Below, piece after piece: positions 11,801 to 20,739 of a DNA stretch of 64,000 nt (positions are counted from its first letter, which is position 1; every line of letters begins with the position of its first letter). The DNA is from Erigeron canadensis. Taxonomy: Eukaryota > Streptophyta > Magnoliopsida > Asterales > Asteraceae. Below the pieces are notes generated by a model. That model did not search any database, was not told the DNA's origin, and saw only the letters and a program-made list of their open reading frames with translations. The position numbers and the translations under genes are program-made. The DNA lies in assembly GCF_010389155.1 (NCBI RefSeq), contig NC_057764.1, positions 2,542,001 to 2,606,000 of the forward strand. Direction: 5' to 3'.

Positions 11801-14800
11801 TCTGACTACAATTACTAATAACAACAATATTAAAGTTAGTTTGATTACAATTAGATAAGTATTGAGAAGTTTTAAATTAATTATTTTTAAATTGGTTAAA
11901 GTGTAAATTAGTTATTTTAAATTGGGTTAAAGTGTAAATTGGTGATGAAAAACAAAAAAATGTAAATTAATTTAAACATGAGCTGATTTAATTAATTTTA
12001 AGAAATTGAGGGTTGTGATTGTTCAATTGACGTTAGATCTACTGACTTTTAATATATATTAAGACTAGTGCTCAGACTCGTCCTTGGACGGTTAGTCTCA
12101 AGATATATAAATCTTATAATAATTGTGAATCAAAAAGTGTATTATCAGTATCACACCTTAATGAATACGAAAACTAAAGAAGAAACATATGAAAATTAAC
12201 TCCATATAAATATTGATTCTAGTTTACATTTTTTTTCAACTTTAGTCTAATAAAAAGAGTAATAAAAAGTGTATGACCAATATCACAACTTAATGAATAT
12301 AAAAGCTAAAGAAGAAACATATGAAAATTTACTCCATATAAATATTGATTCTAGTTTACCCCCCCCCCCCTCTTTTTTTTTCCAACTTTAGTTAAATAAA
12401 AAGAAAAATAAAAAAGTGTAGAGTATATAATTTGAAAAATACTTATACCAATTCATCAACATAGACCATCTCGAACGTTTTGATTTTCTATCGGGTTGTT
12501 CCACTTCGAAACTGTCCATACATGCACAACACGGAGTCGTAAATGATGGTTAACATGTGTTGGCTTAAAATCTTCAAGATGAACTAATGTGGTCTTTTTT
12601 TTTTGTTGTTGAAGAGAAGCCATAATAAACCTATAATGGACAACAAACGAAATTAAAAGAGCAACCTACTATTTTAGTTATATTATAGATTAAGATAACT
12701 ACATTACCCCTTTTACATTAAATACTTTTACTTTGATTACACACCGCCAGACGTCAGTGCCGCCGCCACCGTCGCCGCCGCCCGTCACCGCCACCGTCAC
12801 CGCCACCGTCACCACTGTCGTCGCTACTACACCGCCGCATCGCGCAAGCTTATGTCTAGTAACCTAAAGAATCAGCAGCATCAAACAATCATATAATTAT
12901 GTGATTAAATTGGTTCATGTAATTAGATAACCAATCGAGTCTAGATTTTAGGGGTGTTCGTGGTCCGGTTTGGTCCGGTTTTGACTAAATCTCAAACCAA
13001 ACCCGGATTCACGGTTTTAACATATTTTAAACCAAACTAGACCAAGTGTGTTGTCTAACCGGACCAAACCAAACCATGTAAGCCGGTCCGGTTTGACCGG
13101 TTAAACGGTTTTGTGATTTTTTTTTTTTTCATTTTTATCTCCAAATAGTGAAGTAATGAAGATGAAAAAATAAAAGTCTAAATTAAAAATACAAAAGTAA
13201 AAGTAGATTTATATAAAATAAGTAAATGTTTAATAAAATATCTTATAATTGTCTACCAAAAGATTTTTACAATATATCTGAACTAAAATACTTGGTAATA
13301 TATTGCACATACTACTAAAATATATAAATGTTAAATAGAATATTTCCGGTAAAAGTTGATAAATATGTGAAGTAAATATATTACGAGTATATATATATAC
13401 ATATATATCTTTTGGTCCAGTCCGGTTTTGACAGTTTATGTTTTGCTCAAACCGTAACCGGACCAAGGAACCCGGTTTGTCAAAACTTAAAACGCCAAAC
13501 CAGACTTTAACAACTCAATCCGACCAAACCAATCCAAGTACCCCGATTTAGTCCGGTTTTTACGGTTTGACGGTTTGATGAACACCCCTACTAGATATCC
13601 TATTTTAAATTTAAATGGTTTTTATTTTATTTTACTTTTTTCCATTTGTTACAAGAGTTAACTTGTTCTAATTTCTCTCTATCTTTGAGTAGGTAAGGTC
13701 TGTCTACATCATACCTCCCCGGTTTATGCCGTGATTGGGTATCGTTGCTGTTGCTGTTAACTTCTTGTAATTTTCTTGGGGGTGTTTGCAGGGAGTTTCC
13801 GATTAAAAATGGGGGGAAAGCTTTGAACTTTATCTATGGTGGCAAGCATTTCACAACTAAAAGCGGTTTGTTAGCAGCACCTGCCAGTACAAACATTAAC
13901 CATAGCAAACTGTTCAAGAAAACAATGAAGGCCATACAAACCCCAGCTTGCAGTCCTGATGAAGTAATTTTCGGGCTCGAATTTCAGCAATCTTTATACT
14001 GCCATCTCTTATGCGGACTCATTTTTCATGAAGAAATACAGGTGGTCTCATCTAATTTTGCACATAGCATTGTTCATTCCTTTAGGACTTTTGAAACCGT
14101 TTGGGAAGAGCTCTGTAATGACATACGAACAGGAGTTTTATCTGCTAGAATTACCGTTCCATGTGTCCGTAACGCCATGGCCAAGATTCTCAAACCAAAT
14201 CCCGAATTGGCTGACGAGATTCACAATAAATGTCTAGGTTTAACCAACTGGTACGGTTTGATCCCTGAGATCTTTCCTAACACAAAATACATTTATGGGA
14301 TCATGACCGGGTCAATGGCACCATATTTGGAAAAACTGCGACACTATGCTGGAGGAGTACCCTTGCAAAGCGGTGATTATGGGGCCTCTGAAGGATGGAT
14401 TGGGGTCAATGTGAACCCGGAGTTGCCGCCTGAGATGACAACTTTTGTAGTCCTTCCTAATATTGGGTATTTTGAGTTTATACCCTTGGGTCAAATTCAT
14501 GACCCTGATTTGGGCTCTGTGTTGGTTGAGCCCGAATCAGTTGTAGGGTTGACAGATGTCAAAGTGGGTGAAGAATATGAAGTTGTGATTACTAGCTTTG
14601 CAGGTTTATATCGGTATCGACTTGGGGATGTGGTGAAGGTGACTGGATTTCATAACTCAACACCAAAGCTCCAATTTATTTGTCGAAGAAACGTAATGCT
14701 GACTGTCAACGTCGACAAGAATACAGAGAAAGATCTGCAGCTATCTGTTGAAGCAGCAGCCAAGCTGTTAACTGCTGAAAAACTTGAGGTTGTTGACTTT

Positions 14801-15145
14801 ACTAGTCATGTAGACCTCGTCTCCGAGCCAGGGCATTATGTGATCTTTTGGGAGGTTAATGGGGAAGTAAGCGATGATTTACTGAAAGAGTGTTGCAACT
14901 GTTTAGATAAGTCTTTTGTTGATGCAGGATATGTGACTTCGAGAACGAGTAAAGCGATTGGACCGCTTGAGCTTCGGGTTCTTTCGAGGGGAACTTTTCA
15001 AAAGATTTTGGATCATTATGTTCAACAAGGGTCTGTGGTGAACCAGCACAAGACACCAAGGTGTGTGAGTGCGGCTAACCAGAGCGTGTTGAAGATACTA
15101 TGCAACAATGTTGTCAAGAGCTGCCTTAGTACGGCTTTTGATTAG
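8881..15145 (+). CDS. GH3 acyl-amido synthetase, JAR1-like, copy 1
   Basis: Three coding exons: 8881-9170, 9266-9367 and 13792-15145, all with GT-AG borders, giving 581 aa (Arabidopsis JAR1 is 575). GH3 enzymes adenylate a carboxylic acid hormone and transfer it to an amino acid. The sequence is closest to JAR1 (jasmonoyl-isoleucine synthetase, group I) as I remember it, including the 'LSTAF' carboxyl end. Three ATP/AMP motifs are visible: SSGTTQGK (residues 97-104), YGASEGW (327-333) and YRYRLGD (404-410). The enzyme should be cytosolic; no signal peptide is seen. ATG 8881 is chosen by match to the family and to copy 2; the frame also runs further upstream into what looks like a 5'-UTR intron. 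Intron 2 is 4.4 kb and full of TEs, so correct splicing is not guaranteed. Hormone specificity is inferred, not shown. Confidence 0.88.
9390..11460 (+). mobile_element. Truncated Copia-like LTR element (LTR + leader) in GH3 copy-1 intron 2
   Basis: A probable LTR (about 9390-10055) starts TGTTAAATAAATGC and holds a TATAAATAG promoter motif at about 9701-9709. It is followed at 10057 by a primer-binding-site-like TGGTATCACGAGCC, close to the plant initiator-Met tRNA complement used by Copia elements. Non-coding leader-like sequence follows to about 11460. No gag-pol frame and no second LTR are seen, so it is a 5' fragment or a non-autonomous element that lost its 3' end. The 62- and 71-codon ORFs inside are unsupported. 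Confidence 0.55.
11640..12064 (-). mobile_element. Helitron Y (5' end at 12064; 3' end not found)
   Basis: On the minus strand the element starts TCTTAATATATATTAAAAG at 12064. Its first ~150 bp resemble the 5' region of the Helitron at 3088-4139 (shared 'gtgtaaattggtgatgaaaa' and 'aaattgag' motifs). The 3' terminus was not located, so the lower coordinate is approximate. Confidence 0.45.
12065..12440 (-). mobile_element. Helitron X (3' end at 12065; 5' end not found)
   Basis: The minus-strand 3' end is CTAG at 12065-12068, preceded by a terminal hairpin (CGTCC/GGACG, about 12079-12090). The next minus-strand base is the T that starts Helitron Y, so X sits flush against Y. The upper limit is approximate. 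Confidence 0.45.
12130..12400. repeat. Two-unit tandem repeat, about 130 bp unit
   Basis: A segment containing 'agaagaaacatatgaaaatt' and 'tccatataaatattgattct' occurs at about 12130-12255 and again at about 12260-12400. The second copy carries a run of about 12 C followed by T at 12359-12380. Confidence 0.65.
12740..12859 (+). repeat. CCG/CAC-rich tract ending in a Helitron-like CTAGT
   Basis: Imperfect (CCGCCACCGTCA)n sequence, ending 'tatgtctagt' at 12851-12860. Similar CCG-rich tracts lie just inside other Helitron 3' ends in this window, so this may be a Helitron tail. The terminal hairpin is weak and the 5' end was not identified. Confidence 0.35.
12949..13590. mobile_element. Non-autonomous hAT element
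   Basis: Both ends carry TAGGGGTGTTC in inverted orientation. Subterminal regions are packed with GGTTTGGTCCGG-like repeats on both strands. Flanks are CTAGATTT (12941-12948) and CTAGATAT (13591-13598), an 8-bp duplication with one mismatch, as expected for hAT. It lies in GH3 copy-1 intron 2, 201 bp before the acceptor. The 78-codon minus ORF inside is not a transposase. Confidence 0.8.
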
Positions 15146-15155
15146 GTTTCATCAA
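14204..15155 (+). other. Putative gene-conversion tract, GH3 copy 1
   Basis: From 14204 to just past the stop, I count about 8 mismatches to copy 2 (22010-22960). The preceding ~410 bp of the same exon holds roughly 35, and the 3' flank diverges again immediately. See findings. Confidence 0.7.
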
Positions 15156-15591
15156 ATATGATACGAGTGTATGCATAAGATATGATAGACCATGTTTTTT
15201 GGTTTAAGTTGTACCGTTTTAACATATGATAAAAGGCTTTGGGTTGCTGCAAATGCCTTTCTAATAAATGAAGTTTTATTAAACCTTTCAAACAAGAAAA
15301 GTGACAAATCTGTTAGAGATGAGAAATATATATATGATGCATAAGTCAACTTTAATTTTTTGGTTGTTGCAAATGTCTATCCATTGTGTGAATCCACGTT
15401 ATTTATCTGAAAAAAACAATAATACATTATACATGTACTATTTCGACTTATCCAGGTTTTTTAGCATGCAACACATTCTGAAGGGATAACATGCGCAAGT
15501 ATCTTTGGACTTCCGAGTTGTCTGTGTTTTAAACATTTTGCGCTTCTACAAAATAGAAAAAAACTCAAAGCTAAGAAAAAAATAATAAAAG

Positions 15592-15663
15592 TGCGTTTTC
15601 CGGGTCTTGAACCCGGGTCTATTGATTGGAAGGCAATTATCCTAACCGTTGGACTACAAACGC
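15592..15663 (-). tRNA. tRNA-Gly(UCC), copy 1, with stem mismatches
   Basis: 72 nt, anticodon TCC in loop CTTCCAA. Compared with copy 2 it has a mismatch in the anticodon stem (ATTGC faces TCAAT), a mismatch at the last acceptor pair (G7 against A66), and a changed T loop (TTCAAGA). It may be a decaying copy or a pseudogene. Confidence 0.75.
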
Positions 15664-15929
15664 TTTTATGTTCTTTTCTTCTCAGTATATCAAATTTGTA
15701 GCAAAATAATATATTGTATTGCAAATTGTTCATTACGAAACTAATTTACACCCAAGTATTCTTGCACTAACGCCTGCGATATGCTATAATAACATGACGC
15801 TAACTAATTAAAATACTTCACACGCATTAACACATGGGCTTTGTCATAGCAAAGGAATCCGATTTGCATATTTTAACATAATAATATCTCCACATCCACT
15901 TTTAGTATATGAAAGCAAAGATAGTGTAA

Positions 15930-16624
15930 GAGGGATGTGTAATGCCAATATTTTGACAAATTGGCAAATTTTTAACCAATCACAATTTAACATGTGGCAA
16001 TCCCAAAAACTACAAAAAAGTACCTAATATTTGACAAAACTATGGGTGTAGTTGGTAAAAAAGTGCCGATCGGTTAGTTTCTTCATCTCCCACCCAACCC
16101 CTTTTCTTTCTTCCCACCCACCTGCTTTTTCTTCTTCTTTGTGACCGTCCCTTTTTTTCTTCTTCTTTGTGACCATCGGTTCTACATCTATCTATATCTT
16201 TTCTATATCTACACATATATATATCTATCTCGCCAGGAAGCAGGAATAAAAAAAGAATAAACTCGCCGGAAAACTTGCCGGGAAACAGAAAAAAAAGGAA
16301 GATGGTGGCACGCCGGAGTTTAGCCACTTCCGACGACGATGATGATGACGGTGATGATGTAGACGCAATGACGGTGGCACGCCGGAGTTTATCCATATAC
16401 ATCCCCAATTTTTTCGGTATGTGTGTGTGTATATATATTATATATGATTTTTTTAATCTGTTTACCTCGATGCACACACACCCAACGTTCACTTGCATCG
16501 GCCAAATGTGGCCGATTGAATGTGCCAATGAGTCGAGCCGATTGTTGCCGATGAAGAGGTTGTAGTGTTGTCGATGGTTGCCGATGAACTTGTCGATCCA
16601 TTTTGCCGACTACACCTCTCCCCC
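15930..16624. mobile_element. PIF/Harbinger-like element (TAA target duplication)
   Basis: Present in duplication unit 1 and absent from unit 2, where the empty site reads gtgtaacttggg (about 23655-23666). The insert is flanked by TAA on both sides (15927-15929 and 16625-16627). The ends are imperfect inverted repeats: GAGGGATGTGTAATGCC at left, and GGGGGAGAGGTGTAGTCGGC at right when reverse-complemented. A 3-bp TAA/TTA duplication is typical of PIF/Harbinger. The interior holds two 'gtggcacgccggagttta' repeats and low-complexity ORFs, no transposase. Confidence 0.65.
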
Positions 16625-16667
16625 TAACTTGGGCATGAAAAAGATCTAAATAAGTAGAAATGTAGAA

Positions 16668-17383
16668 GGGCTAATTACTTGAAAATTCCTTCAACTTGTC
16701 ACTAAAACCTTTTCTGGGGCTCGAACAAAAAAAAGTTGTATTTGGGGGAAGAAAAACGGCTAAAATCTCTTTTATGGGGTTCCGTACAAGTAACCAGTTA
16801 AAAATAGGGCTAATTACTTGGAAAGTCCTTCAACTTGTCACTGAAACCTTTTCTGGGGCTCCAACAAAAAAAAGTTCTATTTGAGGATATGAAAACGGCT
16901 AAAATTACTATTGTGGGGTCTCGTGTAAGTAGCCGGTCAAAAAGTATTTTGAATGTAATTTCTTTTTTATTTTATTTCATTTATGGATTACATAGAAATT
17001 CTAAGTCATGTCTCTATACAAAACACCAAAATATAATATATATATATATATAATATAATTCTGGGTTCATCTCCATTCCATATTTATAACCTCCGACCAT
17101 CCTACCGCCGACGCCACCTAAATCCGACTACCCTTTTGCCATTACAGATTTGGGATGCCATAATCACATATTCCCTATGGTAACGTCAGCTCATCATCAA
17201 CATCACTAGCTAGTACATAATCACATCATCGGAAAAATCAAAAACAACATACAAATTTTTCGGCCACCCTAACACTTCCACCACAAAGATCCGACCACAA
17301 AACTCATGAAACAATTTGAATAATCTTAATTGTATCTTTGTCCCCATTTAAACAAGTTGAGGGACTTTTCAAGTAATTAGCCC
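16668..17383. mobile_element. Non-autonomous MULE with perfect 9-bp TSD
   Basis: Inverted ends GGGCTAATTACTTGAAAA; perfect 9-bp duplication AATGTAGAA at 16659-16667 and 17384-17392. Duplication unit 2 preserves the empty site (about 23697-23705). The left ~139 bp is duplicated in tandem (starts at 16668 and 16807), so the element carries two left termini. Confidence 0.85.
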
Positions 17384-17572
17384 AATGTAGAACACATACA
17401 GTACATGTTTGTAACAAGACAAGGTGCAAGTAACATAAGCAATGTTGTTAATACTTAAATATCAGTTATAACGGTCGAGGACCGATATTTGATATACCAG
17501 TTATAGCGGTGGTATAACGGTGATAATAATATTATGCAATATATATAAAGAGATTTTAAAAATCAAAAATAA

Positions 17573-17925
17573 AATATAACGAATCCCTGATAATTTTTGG
17601 GAAAACTTAATACCCAACAATCAATAAGTAAGGGGGAATCCAATGGCTCCGGGTCTAGCTTTGAGAGGGAAGTTTTGTATGGGGTTCGAGTATGGGATTA
17701 TTTAAACACAACCCCTTGGTAAAGTGGAGGGGTAAAAAAATTTCAAAAAACAAAATTATAATATAACGAATCCCCCTATTATTTTAGAGAAAACCCAATA
17801 CCTAACAGTCAGTCACTAAGTGAGAATCCAGCGGCTCCCGGTCCAGGTTTGAGAGGGAGATTTTTAATTGGGTTCGAGTATGGAATTACCTAAGCACACC
17901 CCGTTGGTAAGGTACAAGGGTAATA
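17573..17925. repeat. Two-unit tandem repeat, about 187 bp unit
   Basis: 'atataacgaatccc' starts both units (17573 and 17761). Both share 'ggctcc.ggtc.ag.tttgag' and 'gggttcgagtatgg'. The repeat looks TE-derived but I cannot assign it. Confidence 0.65.
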
Positions 17926-18246
17926 TGGTATAATTGTTATGCTTCAAATTTAAAAATGTAAGACCAACTTGTATGCTTTATAGCAATGTTGTCAGGTAGA
18001 CTCGGGTCTAATTGGTTGGTTGAGAATATTTAGCCCTAACCCGATCCATTAAAAGTTTCATGTAAAAAAATTAATCCAGACCCGACCGCAATCGACCTGA
18101 TTAATACATGGGTTCGCAGATTATCATGTCATATAAGATGGTTTTCGTTCAAGTGGGTTTAATGTTAATGCTTTCAATTGGGTTGGCTTTGAATCAAGTG
18201 GATCAAATGAGTTGTTTTTTAGGTCAATTGGGTTGTTGAGCAGATA

Positions 18247-18626
18247 TCTATAATCTATATTTATAACCCCTTATAAACCATATTGACCTCTTCTATTTTA
18301 GGAAATTCAACACTTCTATATACCCAAATTACCCTTATTTCTTAATCTTAATTCTATTATACACCTAATCTATACTTTTTATACTATTTAATAAATAAAA
18401 TTACAAATCTCCCCTTAAAAGTTATGGAGTAATTATCTAAAATACTATTAATGATTAAATTACAATATTAGTCATTTATTCAAAATATCACCATTAATCT
18501 TTTACATCAATTACCTTTACATCAATTATCTACACCACTCGACGCTGCCTATATCAGCAATAGTGGCCAACACCACCACACCGTTGCCGTCACAACCATC
18601 GCCGCATTGTGCGGGTACCGTGCTAG
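18247..18626 (+). mobile_element. Non-autonomous Helitron, 380 bp
   Basis: Starts A|TCTATAATCTATATTTATAA and ends CTAG|T. The terminal hairpin CCGCA-TTG-TGCGG lies 9 bp before the CTAG. A CAC/CCG-rich tract precedes the hairpin, as in the other Helitron ends here. No coding sequence. Confidence 0.65.
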
Positions 18627-19339
18627 TATTTTAAGTTTCACTTTCAAACTTTATTTGATAAATTTATCATCTAATAAATATGTAAATTATGATTATTATA
18701 TTTTTTTTTGTGTCTGACTTTTATTATTATATTATTATTATTATTTTAAAACAGATAAGGTACCGTTGTTCATTGTAATATGATGTTGATTTATTAAATA
18801 ATAATTATTGTAGTTTGAATTAGTAATACACTTTTTTATATTTGATTTTTTATAAAATGAGTAGATAATGTTTTTAAGAGAATTATAGTATTACATTAAA
18901 TAAAAAATGTTTTAGTTATATATAATTTTACATTGTTGTTATAAAACAAAATAACGAATATATCTTATAAACATTTAAATTTGAATGAAAACAATTCAAA
19001 TAATCATATTATCATTTTTCAATAAATTTTATCTATATTTTATTTTTATATCATAATATTTCAATATGGTTTTTCTATAATTACTAATTATGTCATTATA
19101 AAAACTTAATATGCTTATTTCGCGTATATTATATTATATGGTATACCATTATCGAGATTTGTTAATGATTATCCTTAAGGTTGTCATTAAATTGTTTAAG
19201 CATTTGTACTTTTATTTATATAGTTCAGCGTGTGCTTTCATTAATGATTGTTCTATAAAAATATAAATTTTTCATACACATTAGTAGGAGGAGAAACTTC
19301 CAACTAAATCGCTAAAATACACGATATTTAATTGGGATA
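18627..19339. other. AT-rich intergenic DNA
   Basis: No gene or bounded element seen. Confidence 0.5.
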
Positions 19340-19490
19340 AAACTATGCCCCCTCTGCAGGACTCAAATCTGCTTCACTGGAGGATTTTGTTGTTAAATTC
19401 CTTCAAATGTCTTTCTCATGTCTCAAACTCGAGACCTCCAACATGTAAAGCTGGTGCTTAATCACTGAGCTATAATGAGAAGTACTTATA
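19340..19490 (-). mobile_element. tRNA-derived SINE
   Basis: On the minus strand an A-box (TAGCTCAGTGATTAAGCA, about 19457-19474) and a B-box (GAGTTTGAGAC, about 19421-19431) are spaced as in a tRNA head. A non-tRNA body follows toward 19340. No cloverleaf forms, so it is not a working tRNA gene. Confidence 0.6.
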
Positions 19491-19529
19491 CACGTTAGTA
19501 ACAACTAACTAGTGTTATTAGTAAAATCA

Positions 19530-19565
19530 TATATTATATTATATTATATTATATTATATTATATT
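19530..19565. repeat. (ATATT)n microsatellite, left block
   Basis: Seven or so ATATT units; the same repeat resumes at 20111-20139 on the far side of the foldback element inserted into it. Confidence 0.85.
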
Positions 19566-20110
19566 AACTACAAATCATATTGCATTTGTTTACACTTTTA
19601 GGTGAGTGTGAACAAATTAAAAATTTTGTCACGCTTTTTATTGTGTAAAAATATATTGAATTAAAAGTGTGGAGATTTCTCCATACTAAAAAGAGTTTGA
19701 AATAAAAATTCACACTTTTTAGTGTGAACTTTCATAATTATTTTGTCAAACCCCATTTATCCACGGTAACTAAAATAAATTACCGTGAACAAATGAGGTG
19801 TAACAAAATAATTATGAAAGTTCACACTTTTTAATTCAAACTTTTTAGTGTAAACTTTCATAATTATTTTGTCACACCCCATTTATCCACGGTAACTAAA
19901 AAAATTACCGTGAACAAATGAGGTGTAACAAAATAATTATGAAAGTTCACACTAAAAAGTGTGAACTTTTATTTTACACACTTTTTAGTGTGTAGAAATT
20001 TCCATACACTTTTAATTCAATATATTTCTACACACTAAAAAGCGTGACAAAATGTTTAATTTGTTCACACTCACCTAAAAGTGTGAACAAATGCAATATT
20101 ATTTGCAGTG
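19566..20110. mobile_element. CACTA-like foldback element, 545 bp
   Basis: Nearly the whole element is an inverted repeat. The right end, reverse-complemented, starts CACTGCAAATAATATTGC; the left end starts AACTACAAATCATATTGC. CACTA/CACTG termini and the 3-bp flank ATT on both sides fit the CACTA superfamily. The centre carries two copies of a smaller hairpin (about 19720-19830 and 19850-19955) built on CCACGGTAA...TTACCGTG. It splits an (ATATT)n tract and ends about 95 bp before the GH3 copy-2 TATA region. Confidence 0.7.
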
Positions 20111-20739
20111 ATTATATTATATTATATTATATTATTATTGTAATAAAAGGATAAAAAAAAAACTCATTAATCATACTCGCATTAAATTCACTATTGAGAA
20201 ACACCCTATAAGTATCCTTCTTATCCACGAAGAATTTTGCATCTGTGTGTGGCTTGCAACAGATTAATAACAATACATAGTGAAGAAGAGAGGAGGTATA
20301 TACATTATTCTTATGATTTAGCTAAGAATATATAGATTTTACAGATTACTATTAGTTAACTAATTAGGGTGACCTTTCAACCAAAATATATGTTTTTGTT
20401 TTGTAAACTTATTCACATTACATTGTCCAAAAGTTTTTGTTTTGTAAATTTATATTGACATTACATTAACTAAGGTAGCTAAATTTATTTACTATTAGCT
20501 ACCTGTGTACATGTATTGGCCAGCTATTTGATTTCAGAGTGACATTTGCAAATGCTCTATTTTTAGTGTTTGTATGTGGAAGAACCATACAATATAGCTT
20601 ACTTAATGCACAAACAATATAATTTTAAATTTTACACACAAAACGACTAACCCATGCATTTAATTGTCTCTCTTAAAAAAAAAGTTCTAATTAATCATTT
20701 GCATTTTATTGATAATTTTTTTTTATCATTTTAAAGGAA

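Larger units (their letters stand above)
8340..17430. repeat. Segmental tandem duplication, unit 1 (GH3 + tRNA-Gly)
   Basis: Unit 1 aligns with 20160-23740 from the proximal promoter ('actattgagaaacacc') through the GH3 gene, its 3' flank, the tRNA-Gly gene and on to 'catgtttgtaacaaga.aaggt'. The ancestral unit was about 3.6 kb. Unit 1 is now about 9.1 kb because of TE insertions in intron 2 and downstream. Confidence 0.85.

Noticed and set aside
14856..15059. Antisense ORFs within GH3 exon 3 (also 22662-22865)
   Set aside because: Shadows of the conserved coding frame; present in both copies only because the sense sequence is nearly identical.
16040..16528. 162-codon minus-strand ORF
   Set aside because: Low-complexity Ser/Lys/Arg-rich translation lying wholly inside the Harbinger-like element and absent from the paralogous unit.
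19376..19490. Possible tRNA gene on the minus strand
   Set aside because: A- and B-boxes are present but acceptor and anticodon stems do not pair; better explained as a SINE head.
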